This document shows positions 7,007 through 14,977 of a DNA stretch of 19,913 bases, one piece after another. The notes beneath the pieces are model-generated. The model had not been told where the DNA came from. It was given only the letters and a program-made list of their open reading frames with translations, and made no database searches. The first letter of the stretch is position 1, and each line of letters opens with the position of its first letter. The position numbers were made by a program, and so were the translations under genes. The stretch is from Candidatus Heimdallarchaeota archaeon (lineage in GTDB: Archaea > Asgardarchaeota > Heimdallarchaeia > Heimdallarchaeales > Kariarchaeaceae): NCBI GenBank assembly GCA_029882335.1, contig JAOUKW010000021.1, forward strand, positions 1-19,913, written 5' to 3'.

Positions 7007-9940
7007 TTATTTCCTCTTTAATTTTAATAAATGTTCCATAGTAATTGGATACTGTGTTATTAATTTTTGTATTCTATTTTGATGGATTTCAATGGGATTA
7101 ACCACTGAATTTGATAATTTACTCTTTAATTCTGGATGTCTTTGTATCAATAATTCTTGATATGCATGTAGAGTGCTATTATTCTGATTGATTAATAATC
7201 CCAAGGGATGAGTTATTTCTCCTTCTTGATGAATATGTATGGTCTTGGTATTTTTGCCTTTATCAATTGTTTTTTGTTTTTTAAGATTCTCCAAGGTACT
7301 GAAATCTAACCAAGAATCAACTGATAACCCAAGATAATTTGCCCAATAATTTGTTGTAGTTGGATGACTTTGAATCAAACTTGTTAATTGATTAGTTTCA
7401 GAGATTGGGATATCTGCTTCTAATTCTTCAGTATCTAATGGATTGTTGGTAGTGATAGCATCTTGTTCATAAATTGAGGTATTATACCATACTTTCATCT
7501 GTTGGATGTCTTGAGTAGCATAGTATTTAGTTATCTCCTTTATAAGTTTATCAAATAAATCACTATCAATATCTCTCAGCATGGTGATTAGTTGAGGAAT
7601 CCATTGAATTATGAATTCATCATTTATTGTTCTAAAACATCTATCTAATAATTCTGCTATGAGTAGGATCAAGTTTGGTGAGAAGATCGAACTGATGAAT
7701 AATCCTTTGAATACTTCTGGCATGTTGTTAATTGTTAATGGATTATTAATAATATATTTAATTTGTAATCTAAATTCATCCTCAATCCCTGGAGTTAGGA
7801 TGTTCATTGCTGCAATAACAATAGTTCTTTTAACAGTACTTAACTTTAATGAATAAATTGTTTGTAATGAAATTCTCAGCTCATTTCTATTTGCACCTTG
7901 TGATATGGCAATATTCTCAAATTTGAATATAAATGAAAGCATTCCTGCTAAATTTTCATATTGAATGGTATCATCCAAAAATGCACGAGAAAGCTCTTTT
8001 GAAAATGATTGATAACCATTTAAGATATATCTACTAAACCAATCAGGAATACCTGATACCTGAGCTCGGAAATAGTTGATCAGATCCAATGAGATTTTAT
8101 ATATTTTCAGTGTATCCTCAAATCTAAGATCTGTAATAATGGTAGAGAGTAAATTACCCAGATTATTCAGAAGCTTGGAATTTTGAGAATCAAACGTATA
8201 GACATCAACTATACATTCAAGAATTTTAATTACTGAAGGATTGATACGAGATTTTCGTATTATTCTTTTTCTAAATACATCTTCTATAGTCATTCCCTCG
8301 GCAGCAAGAATGATAATACTATTTTGATTTTTACCAATGTTAATATCCCATGATTCTTGTTTGTTTACGTTACCCAGTTTTTTTTCTCCCATAATCGGAC
8401 GTACATCCACCTGTAGGTAATGAAGTAACCATAATAAATCAGAAGCAATTCTAAATTCCGGATTTTTATTAAAATCCATAAGTGCTCGAAATATCTTTTT
8501 ATTGTTAACATCCATATTCAAAAGGGATAATCTATCTATAACATCTTTAACCAGTGGTGGCAATGCAAGATATCCAACTTTACCTAATTTATCTCTTCTA
8601 AAGTAATCCTCACAAATTACTTGAATTGATTTTGAATTAGATTCTCCCTTATCCAAACAGGTAATAACTGCCTCAACAAAATCATACTGAGATACTAATG
8701 GTTTTTCTCTAATATCCTTGAGTAAGTATGCAATCTTTACTATTGCAATACTATCTGCAGTACTCACTTGATATCCGAATTTTCTTGCATTTTTTACTAT
8801 ATCTGCAGACCATGCAATAAGTTTATCTTCCTGTATCTTTGCTTGTTGTTCTATGCTTATTACTCTACTTGTTTTTTTATTTTTATGAAACATAGTCCAT
8901 AAATTAGCCATTTCACTGACAAATCCCGGCATTTGTTGTTGGATGGCTTCAATCTCATTGAATGAAGATTGAGCAATTCCATAATGCCATCTAGTATCAC
9001 TATCCTCTTGTATTTCTAGTTCTATACCCGTAAGACCAAATGATTCACTTATTGCAATTCCATGGGATGCACCACATATATATACCGTTTCTGTAGGGTC
9101 GATTGATTCATCGCGTAGGTAAGCCCTCATTCGAGTCCACATAAAACCGTCTCTATAAGTTAGCTGTTCATTCCAGCCCTCATTAGTACCTAGCCGTCTG
9201 AATATACTACCAATTAAAGTCATTAATTGTTGATACTTATCAAATTCCAGAGATAATAGTGTAGGTTCTAGTATTTCTAATATCCATTCAGAAAAGCTAT
9301 GCATCTTAGAAACATCAAGTAAAGTATCAATAAATACCTGTTTTGTTGGCTGATCTTTGCCAACGCTAATTTTGAATAATCCATCGTTTTCCTTGGATGT
9401 ATCCTGATTTTCTTCTATATCTGGATTATATTTTAAATCCCATCGAATGCCGGAATCGCATGTATGATCTACAAATACTACTGGTATTTTGTTTTCAATA
9501 CCATATTTAATTGCCTGATATTCTGCTGATGTTTCTGCTAATGGAAATATAACACTAACAGGGAGTTTATCCGGAGGATAAAATTTTGATTTAATTCCAA
9601 TTCCCTGTAGTGATACTGGAAGTTCACACTTCATCAGATCATCCACGAGATGGTTTAAATCTTCTGGTCCCTCTACAAATATACATTTTGGTTTGTTTGT
9701 TCTTAGATATTCCATTGTGTGTATGGCTGAAGCAGTAGAATAATGTAAAATAGGTATTATCGGTAATTCCAATGATTGGAGATGAACTACGTCTTGAGTA
9801 CCGGTTTTAAGAATTTCATACACATTATCTTCTCCCTCTAATTCCTCTATTACATTAGTTAAAACATCTACTACTGATGTGTCTGAGGAGAACTCGAATT
9901 TACCAAAACCTATTTCAGAAGTATTTACCAGTCTAATCAC
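7007..9940 (-). CDS. DUF5682-like protein with predicted TIKI/TraB-like N-terminal domain (YehM-like)
   Basis: This 977-residue protein is the largest member of the operon. The N-terminal 300 residues look like the TIKI/TraB/erythromycin-esterase-like superfamily. They show His66 in PIIPILHYSTAS, Glu90 in CIFVEGPED, a strand-turn VVFVDHTCDSG, and His293 in TVYICGASHG, which parallels the closing 'GxxHxxG' element of that fold. These residues could form a metal-dependent hydrolase site. The remaining 680 residues are predicted helical with no recognised motif and may be a scaffold. The protein is cytoplasmic by appearance. The GTG start follows the ATPase stop after one base (TAAGGTG). Family placement rests on operon position and general resemblance; the enzymatic reading is inference, and catalytic activity may be lost. 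Confidence 0.85.
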   Translation of the reverse strand: MIRLVNTSEIGFGKFEFSSDTSVVDVLTNVIEELEGEDNVYEILKTGTQDVVHLQSLELPIIPILHYSTASAIHTMEYLRTNKPKCIFVEGPEDLNHLVDDLMKCELPVSLQGIGIKSKFYPPDKLPVSVIFPLAETSAEYQAIKYGIENKIPVVFVDHTCDSGIRWDLKYNPDIEENQDTSKENDGLFKISVGKDQPTKQVFIDTLLDVSKMHSFSEWILEILEPTLLSLEFDKYQQLMTLIGSIFRRLGTNEGWNEQLTYRDGFMWTRMRAYLRDESIDPTETVYICGASHGIAISESFGLTGIELEIQEDSDTRWHYGIAQSSFNEIEAIQQQMPGFVSEMANLWTMFHKNKKTSRVISIEQQAKIQEDKLIAWSADIVKNARKFGYQVSTADSIAIVKIAYLLKDIREKPLVSQYDFVEAVITCLDKGESNSKSIQVICEDYFRRDKLGKVGYLALPPLVKDVIDRLSLLNMDVNNKKIFRALMDFNKNPEFRIASDLLWLLHYLQVDVRPIMGEKKLGNVNKQESWDINIGKNQNSIIILAAEGMTIEDVFRKRIIRKSRINPSVIKILECIVDVYTFDSQNSKLLNNLGNLLSTIITDLRFEDTLKIYKISLDLINYFRAQVSGIPDWFSRYILNGYQSFSKELSRAFLDDTIQYENLAGMLSFIFKFENIAISQGANRNELRISLQTIYSLKLSTVKRTIVIAAMNILTPGIEDEFRLQIKYIINNPLTINNMPEVFKGLFISSIFSPNLILLIAELLDRCFRTINDEFIIQWIPQLITMLRDIDSDLFDKLIKEITKYYATQDIQQMKVWYNTSIYEQDAITTNNPLDTEELEADIPISETNQLTSLIQSHPTTTNYWANYLGLSVDSWLDFSTLENLKKQKTIDKGKNTKTIHIHQEGEITHPLGLLINQNNSTLHAYQELLIQRHPELKSKLSNSVVNPIEIHQNRIQKLITQYPITMEHLLKLKRK

Positions 9941-9941
9941 C

Positions 9942-11162
9942 TTATAATTTAAATCCAGCCATTATTTTTTCTCCCTCTCCAAAAAACACTTCCCAGTCTT
10001 TGTTATTCTTAGATTTAGCCTCTACAAATGAATGCCAGAATCTATTCATAGTCGCTAGGTCTTCTGGCAGCCTTCTTGTAAGGGAACCAATTAATGATTG
10101 AGCCAACGCACTTTCATGATTAGTTGATGGAAAGAAATTATTCTGAAGCAATGCATCTTCGAGTATTCCGATCTGTTCGGCAGTAGATAATGCAGATTCT
10201 AATTTTTCACCCTCTGATTTTGCTGCATCATTGGTCTCTCGTAGTCCTTTGAATGTTTCAATTAGTATTGATAATAACGTAGGAGGTATTTCTTGAGACA
10301 TATTCTTTCTATCCAACAACTCTTTGACTCTGAATTGAATGATTTCCTTCTCTGTCTTAACGTTATTTACGATTGGAATTGTAACAAAATTAAATCTACG
10401 TTTCAATGCAGAAGATAAATCATTTACCCCTTTATCTCTACTATTTGCAGTGGCAATGATGTTGAAACCTTCTTTGGCAAAGGCTACATTATTTGCAGTT
10501 AATTCAGGAATGGAAATATATTTTTCGGATAGAATAGAGATAAGTGAGTCCTGGACATCAGAAGTGCATCTGGTCAATTCTTCAAATCTACCAATAATTC
10601 CATTATTCATAGCCACCATAATTGGAGATGGTATCAAATTGTCTCGCGATTGACCATTGGCAATTACTGATGCAATATTCCATGAATATTTAATTTGATC
10701 CTCTGTTGTTGCTGCAGTTCCCTGGACTACCAATGTTGAATTATTACAAATTCCAGCTGCTAATAATTCCGCAAGCCATGATTTGCCAGTACCAGGATCA
10801 CCAATGAGTAGCAATCCTCTATCACTTGCAAGAGTTACAATTGCCCTCTCTACCAATTTGACATCACCAAAGAACTTAGTTTTGATATCTCTATCCAATT
10901 TATCTTGTTTAGTTGATCCTAGAATAAATGTTCGTAATGCCTTGGGCGATAAGTACCATTGGAATGGTTTCTCATCTGTATAACTTCTGGCAAGGTATTC
11001 CAATTCTTCTCTGTAATTCTGTTCTACTGGTAATCGTAAGATACTATTGGAATTTCCATTTTCAGATTTTTTTGATAATTTTGTTGTATCTGATTTTTTT
11101 GTTGTTGCTTTTTTTGTTGATTTTGGCTTATTTGTTGATTTTGTTGTTATATCTTTTACCAC
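9942..11162 (-). CDS. MoxR-family AAA+ ATPase (YehL-like), first gene of the operon
   Basis: This is an ATP-driven remodelling enzyme of the MoxR branch, which typically forms hexamers and works with vWA-domain partners. Walker A is GDPGTGKS (121-128). The Walker B position reads IIGRFEELTRC (Glu194-Glu195) instead of hydrophobic-DE. Sensor 1 is IIATANSRDKG (Asn240), followed by LSSALKRRFNF (Arg255-Arg256), the arginine-finger region. 'RFEELTR...VQDSLISILSEK' and 'ATANSRDKGVNDLSSALKRRF' closely match the YehL-type MoxR pattern I know from bacteria. The first 45 residues are a Lys/Thr/Ser-rich disordered tail. The start codon is GTG, and a TATA-like box lies about 55 bases upstream. Being first in the operon, it likely sets expression of all five genes. 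Confidence 0.93.
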   Translation of the reverse strand: MVKDITTKSTNKPKSTKKATTKKSDTTKLSKKSENGNSNSILRLPVEQNYREELEYLARSYTDEKPFQWYLSPKALRTFILGSTKQDKLDRDIKTKFFGDVKLVERAIVTLASDRGLLLIGDPGTGKSWLAELLAAGICNNSTLVVQGTAATTEDQIKYSWNIASVIANGQSRDNLIPSPIMVAMNNGIIGRFEELTRCTSDVQDSLISILSEKYISIPELTANNVAFAKEGFNIIATANSRDKGVNDLSSALKRRFNFVTIPIVNNVKTEKEIIQFRVKELLDRKNMSQEIPPTLLSILIETFKGLRETNDAAKSEGEKLESALSTAEQIGILEDALLQNNFFPSTNHESALAQSLIGSLTRRLPEDLATMNRFWHSFVEAKSKNNKDWEVFFGEGEKIMAGFKL

Positions 11163-11211
11163 GGTTAATCCTGATCCACTTAAATTTAATTATTTTTTAT
11201 ATTTATTTCTA

Positions 11212-11222
11212 CTTATAAAAAT
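11212..11222 (-). promoter_or_regulatory. Candidate TATA box for the MoxR operon
   Basis: On the - strand this reads ATTTTTATAAG, a reasonable archaeal TATA box. Transcription would begin near 11190, leaving a leader of roughly 25-30 bases before the GTG start at 11162. A second AT-rich stretch closer to the start (ATATAAAAAAT) is an alternative. The 275 bases between this operon and the next gene show no other gene. Confidence 0.4.
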
Positions 11223-11437
11223 TAATGAAGCAATTTCAGCATAATTTCGACTTTATGAACATAAAAATAAAGAATATTGTCTTAGATATACATACATCCG
11301 GATATTTTGAGATTTAAATTAAAGTTTAAATAATTTGTGTTAATTCTTAATATTAAACAATGTTGAATTGCTATTTATGAAATTCTTGTGATTGATCGCA
11401 TTCTTTTCATAATGATTCAGAAATATTGTAAAATAGT

Positions 11438-11944
11438 TTATGCATCTAAATTTTCAGGAGGTGTTTGTGCTTTTCCTACTGTTCGATTCATTCTTCTACG
11501 ATACACTGTAACTCCAACGGCCATTGTTAGAAAACTTAAGCTGATAATTACAATTACTAGTGAGTCTTCATCTGGGTCTGTTAGAGGTGCAGTTGGTAAA
11601 AATGAATTAGAATTTGGATTAGAATCACTGGAATTAGATGAATTAGAATTACTATTTGAATTACTCCTCGGATCACTACTTGGGGTTCCATTATTCGGTG
11701 GTGATACCATAAAATTGAATACTATTGAAGAAAAGACAATTCCAGTAAATGTTTCTGCATCGATAATAATTTGGTATGTACCTAATTGAGAAAATGTTAG
11801 ATTAAAATGTAATAGAGCATGATTATCAAGCTTTACCGACGAAAGAACCTCAAGTTGGGTTTGCAATTCGCAAACCCTATACGGTGAATGTAGCAAAGAA
11901 GAAGAGATGAAGGAAACCTGGTCAAAAATGGAACTGGAAAACAA
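11438..11944 (-). pseudogene. C-terminal remnant of a membrane-anchored surface protein
   Basis: The readable part runs from a beta-rich segment (NHALLHFNLTFSQLGTYQIII, residues 41-61) through a Ser/Asn/Pro linker (81-127, with NSNSNSNS repeats) to one membrane helix (128-148) and a basic cytoplasmic tail (YRRRMNR). This is the usual end of an archaeal secreted protein anchored at its C-terminus. No signal peptide is present. The frame opens only at a weak TTG at 11944, and residues before about 30 lie opposite an unrelated + strand fragment. The protein has therefore most likely lost its N-terminal part, with the break near 11857-11895. Expression of the remnant is doubtful; a short intact membrane protein is the less likely alternative. 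Confidence 0.6.
11857..11877. repeat. Perfect 8-bp hairpin at the edge of the broken surface-protein gene
   Basis: GGGTTTGC (11857-11864) and GCAAACCC (11870-11877) are perfect complements around the loop AATTC. It sits exactly where the surface-protein homology ends and the unrelated basic open frame begins. It could be a transcription terminator, or a subterminal hairpin left by a mobile element of the IS200/IS605 kind, which carry such hairpins near their ends. No transposase is recognisable to support the second reading. Confidence 0.55.
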
Positions 11945-12130
11945 CTGAAAAGGAAATCTAAGAAGAAGAGAGGGTCTAAATCAGCTAGAAAAAATGGAAG
12001 AGCATTTCAATTTGGTCACACATTGAATTTCTTGGAAATAGATAGGTTACAATCAACTCCTAATGGGGTTGATATACCGAGTAAAGATGAAATTGGCAGA
12101 ATGCTATGGATATCAAAGATGATATTTTGA
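11894..12130 (+). pseudogene. Start-less basic open frame, gene fragment of unknown origin
   Basis: The frame is open for 78 codons from the TAG at 11891-11893 to the TGA at 12128-12130, with no ATG or GTG start in its first half. It begins with a strongly basic segment (KQLKRKSKKKRGSKSARKNG), then a protein-like stretch (GRAFQFGHTLNFLEIDRL) and ends SKDEIGRMLWISKMIF. In the neighbouring frame just upstream, FAIRKPYTVNVAKKKR followed by TGA and RKPGQKWNWK also reads like protein, so frameshifts may have broken one gene. I cannot name the family. A decayed transposase or DNA-binding protein is possible but unproven. Confidence 0.4.
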
Positions 12131-12223
12131 GATAAAAGCATTGTTTCCAACCGCGTAGAGAGCGTTAACTGTGAATTCAAACTAACTTTCCCGAATAGAG
12201 GTATGTAAAATGAAAATCATATT

Positions 12224-12391
12224 ATGAATCGGATAAAAAGATTGATTCAACTGAAAAACCTGAGTACAGTAGCATCATCCTCACGAATGAAGCTACCAGT
12301 CTCTGCTAGGTTGGGATTTAATAATTTGATGAATTTTTTGGAACCGAATATTGAAAATATTGTGTTTAGAAAGGAGGATATTGTGTTTTAG
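12224..12391 (+). CDS. Short open frame, 55 residues, unknown
   Basis: ATG at 12224 opens a 55-residue frame beginning MNRIKRLIQLKN and ending FRKEDIVF before TAG. The protein has a basic N-terminal half and an acidic, aromatic end. No ribosome-binding site stands before it, and no domain is recognised. It follows the start-less fragment at 11894-12130 on the same strand and may be another piece of the same decayed gene. A functional small protein is less likely. Confidence 0.25.
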   Translation: MNRIKRLIQLKNLSTVASSSRMKLPVSARLGFNNLMNFLEPNIENIVFRKEDIVF

Positions 12392-12701
12392 GAAATAACC
12401 AAGAAAATAGAAATATCCCAAAATAACGTATAAAATTTATTTAGATATCTACACAACCCTTCATTTCCTACCTATTAAGACAATTTATCTCTATAACTAA
12501 ATAAAATATTAAACCAAAATTTTTAAAACAAAAAATTAATCATAAACTGGTAGATCAAGAACAAGTCCGAGAGTGTTTTCAAAACAATAAGTTTTTCATT
12601 AGACTGTATGACAATATGGAGTGATTTGATATTCATTGATTTTAAAAATGATCATTCAATTATCCTTTTTTCTGATGAATGTAATCCGCTTCTTAATGAT
12701 A
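12392..12701. other. AT-rich stretch with one short orphan frame
   Basis: No convincing gene lies here. A + strand frame is open from 12554 to a TGA at 12713-12715; its only ATG is at 12608, giving 35 residues (MTIWSDLIFIDFKNDHSI, then LFSDECNPLLNDISFA). The 18 codons upstream of that ATG also read like protein (SESVFKTISFSLDC), so it may be the tail of a lost gene. It runs into the end of the - strand gene at 12702. No RNA gene, terminator or repeat is evident. Confidence 0.4.
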
Positions 12702-13016
12702 TTAGTTTTGCATGAATATCTCATGATCAAAAGTGATGTCATACATTGATATTATCCTTTCAAAATCTTTTTGAAATAATTTAATTTCGAATATAAACTC
12801 TACTTTCCAAAATGGATGTCTATAATCTAATGTTAAATTTGGTTCATGATAATACTTATATTTTAGGGGTATTATAGGTATAATAGTATTGTCAATAGTT
12901 AAAAATACTAACATAACTAATTCTTTTTCATTCCCTTGAAATTCCTTATACGTCACTGAACTCGAATAATTTGGATTACTTGGTAGTATTTCGCCTCCTT
13001 CCTTGAGAATAATCAA
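12702..13016 (-). CDS. Hypothetical protein, about 95-104 residues
   Basis: I do not recognise this protein. It is rich in beta-prone, aromatic and charged residues (NTIIPIIPLKYKYYHEPNL, then KVEFIFEIKLFQKDFERI), has no signal peptide or membrane helix, and could be one small alpha/beta domain. The start is unclear. The longest form begins at a TTG (13016) with no ribosome-binding site, about 30 bases after the TATA-like GATATATATTT. A strong GGAGG at 12998-12994 lies inside the frame, four bases before an in-frame ATA (12989), with no ATG or GTG nearby. It stands between broken genes, so it may be a relic. Confidence 0.45.
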   Translation of the reverse strand: MIILKEGGEILPSNPNYSSSVTYKEFQGNEKELVMLVFLTIDNTIIPIIPLKYKYYHEPNLTLDYRHPFWKVEFIFEIKLFQKDFERIISMYDITFDHEIFMQN

Positions 13017-13141
13017 GTTCTGGATTTGTAAATTAAATATATATCGCTACTTTTTGTAGATTCTAAGTGGTAAATTAAATATTATCAAATATGTAATGTC
13101 CTAAGATTTAAATAAAAAAATATAAAACAAAATCTATACGG

Positions 13142-14192
13142 ATGAGTCAAAATATTAGGAATTATAAATATTATCCATTTATTTCAAAAGAAAAAACAGA
13201 TGTAAGGATAAAATATGAAATGGATAAATTTGTTATTAGAATTGATAAAAAATATAATGGTAGTATATTTATAAAAGCATTAAGTATAATTTGTTCCATT
13301 ATTATAATAATTGTTTTATTCCTCAATTATAATAAAATCCCTGCTAATAGTATTATAGGAGGAAATAGATATTTTTTCTTTGCAATTTTATTGTTAATAT
13401 TTCAAGGTTATACCTTTAACAAAATTCAGAAGAAGTCAATTCAAAAAGCCCTTAATCAAGCTATACCATTATGGACTACCACATATCATATATAGGAAAC
13501 TTCTGACCAAGATATTGCTACCCTTTTTTCAGATGATAACAAACCTCATTCAGCGGATAATAAAATCATTAAAGTAGGTAGTTTATTATTAAGCAATGAA
13601 TTGGAAGATATTTACTCATATGGAAACTTGTTAAGCAAAATTAATCCAACAGATATTGAGCGAACATCTAAAATAAATTTTTATCAAATTACTCATTCAT
13701 ATATCCCAGATATTCCTGTTGGAATAACTGAAAATAAAGAAATAATCCCACTAATTTCACCAGAATATTTTAATTTACAATGGAGTAATAAAAGGCAAAT
13801 TCAAGTAACTTCTTTCTTTTTTGATTTATATAATAAATATCCTACATTATTTGAATTATTTGGCAACCTTTCTATTAAAGAGGCAATAGAGGAAAATATT
13901 ATACATTTGAGAACTGGAAATTCTATACTAAGGTTTTGCGTTGCATATAAACTACATTTTGGATACATTGAATACTCTATAAAATTTATTAAAAGCAAAT
14001 TAAAAAAAACAAATATAAAAAATTATTTTGATGATATCTACATCTTTCATTCATGGTACTTGTTTTCATCCTCCACATAGAAAAATAAATTCATCTGAAG
14101 TTGTTAATTTTGATACTTTCAATTATAAAGTAGGTAAGAAAAATGAATTGTTTATAAGGGGGGAAAATGTTACAACAAATACTAAATTATGA
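13142..14192 (+). pseudogene. Membrane protein gene broken by an in-frame TAG and a frameshift
   Basis: The first part (13142-13492, 117 residues, ATG start) has two membrane helices at about residues 45-65 and 74-92, with charged ends. It stops at TAG (13493-13495). The same frame then stays open without interruption for about 195 codons (ETSDQDIATLFSDDNK, then INFYQITHSYIPDIPVG, then SFFFDLYNKYPTLFELFG) to a second TAG at 14078-14080. Between about 14020 and 14060 the +1 frame takes over with protein-like sequence (FIHGTCFHPPHRKINSSEVV) ending in TGA at 14190-14192. The simplest reading is one gene of about 345 codons, a membrane anchor followed by a cytoplasmic domain, inactivated by a nonsense and a frameshift mutation, or altered by two assembly errors. 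The domain is not recognised. The codon at 13601 sometimes taken as a start is an internal TTG. Confidence 0.6.
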
Positions 14193-14410
14193 GAGTATAA
14201 ATAACCCTTAACTATAAATGTTTATTTATGGGAGGAGAATTTCATGAGAGGGTAATTTAGTTTTAAGTATCAAAGATATCCCTCTGCATACTCTTTATTC
14301 TGCGATTGAACATCAAATAAAATTTAAATTTCTTAAATTTGAGAGTATTATTTTAATTAGGTGGATTATCTCGTGAATTACTCTGTCATAGTTATCCAAT
14401 TTTCAATATC
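14193..14410. other. Intergenic region with TATA box, ribosome site and a four-codon frame
   Basis: GTATAAATAA (14195-14204) is a good TATA box, and GGGAGGAG (14230-14237) is a strong ribosome-binding site. They are followed by ATG AGA GGG TAA (14244-14255). The frame beginning at 14248 is open for 42 codons to TGA at 14374-14376 and reads like protein (EGNLVLSIKDIPLHTLYSAI). A one-base indel after the ATG would join them. This is probably the remnant of another small gene. Confidence 0.35.
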
Positions 14411-14977
14411 TTATAATTTTGGCAGATTATCTTGTAATTCCGGATGTTTCTCAAAATATTCATCTCTCAGGATTTGTAACCTCAGTAAATCACTAACTTT
14501 TCCATTGATAAAAATGGATTCTCGCACTCTTGAAGTAATTGTATAGCCTGATTTTTGTGCTAATTTCCAAGATCCTTCGTTATCTTCCCACGTACGCCAC
14601 ATAATCATTCGCATTCCTAATCTATAAAAAAGAAATTCCAATAGGATTTCATGAGCTTCGTAACCATATCCCTTTCCCCAGTAGTTCTCATCTATTAGTA
14701 TTCCAATTTCTGCAGATATACGCGGTTGATAAGATGTATAACTTATCTGTCCTACGTATTCATTTGTTTCTTTTTCAATAATAGTAAATGCAGCAAATTT
14801 ATGATCAATGGTAAATTCTTTTTTGTTAAATGCTTTTTCTAATTCTTCATAGGTAAAAACAGGAGGTAAATTCCTTGCTATACCTTGTCCATCTGTGTTA
14901 TTTCTAATTAATAATTGGTGTTGCAGATCTTCTTTTTGTAATCCTCTTAGGATAATTCGTTTTCCTTCAAGTGGCAT
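14411..14977 (-). CDS. GNAT-family N-acetyltransferase (RimJ/RimL-like)
   Basis: This cytoplasmic enzyme of 188 residues transfers an acetyl group from acetyl-CoA to an unknown amine. It begins with the family strand GKRIILRGLQKEDL. The acetyl-CoA-binding motif A is EIGILIDENYWGKGYGYEA, with the pyrophosphate loop GKGYG. The following RLGMRMIMWRTWEDNEGSWKL matches the Asn/Ser element of motif B and is typical of RimJ/RimL-type members. The length is normal for the family. The ATG is preceded by GGAGG at seven bases, and it overlaps the end of the upstream acetyltransferase gene by 11 bases, so the pair is probably translated from one message. Substrate classes for such enzymes include ribosomal proteins, antibiotics and polyamines; nothing here chooses among them. 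Confidence 0.9.
   Translation of the reverse strand: MPLEGKRIILRGLQKEDLQHQLLIRNNTDGQGIARNLPPVFTYEELEKAFNKKEFTIDHKFAAFTIIEKETNEYVGQISYTSYQPRISAEIGILIDENYWGKGYGYEAHEILLEFLFYRLGMRMIMWRTWEDNEGSWKLAQKSGYTITSRVRESIFINGKVSDLLRLQILRDEYFEKHPELQDNLPKL

Noticed and set aside
10339..11244. Several + strand frames opposite the MoxR gene
   Set aside because: They mirror a gene with clear AAA+ motifs and have hydrophobic runs arising from its Lys/Thr-rich tail.
11388..11789. A 133-codon + strand frame opposite the surface-protein remnant
   Set aside because: It is the antisense of the Ser/Asn-rich linker (giving Leu/Glu/Ser runs); the - strand frame has the coherent linker, membrane helix and basic tail.
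12130..12215. A locally GC-richer stretch resembling part of a tRNA (GAATTCAAAC near a T-loop)
   Set aside because: No acceptor stem, D-arm or anticodon arm can be paired in the right order.
11857..12391. A named insertion sequence
   Set aside because: No transposase motif, terminal inverted repeats or target duplication can be recognised, so only a possible scar is reported.
13493..13495. TAG read as pyrrolysine
   Set aside because: TAG is the natural stop of the acyl-CoA dehydrogenase in this window, a frameshift further along also breaks the gene, and no pyl gene is visible.
13801..13998. A 65-codon - strand frame inside the broken membrane-protein gene
   Set aside because: It is the antisense of the more coherent + strand frame and has no supporting start or motif.
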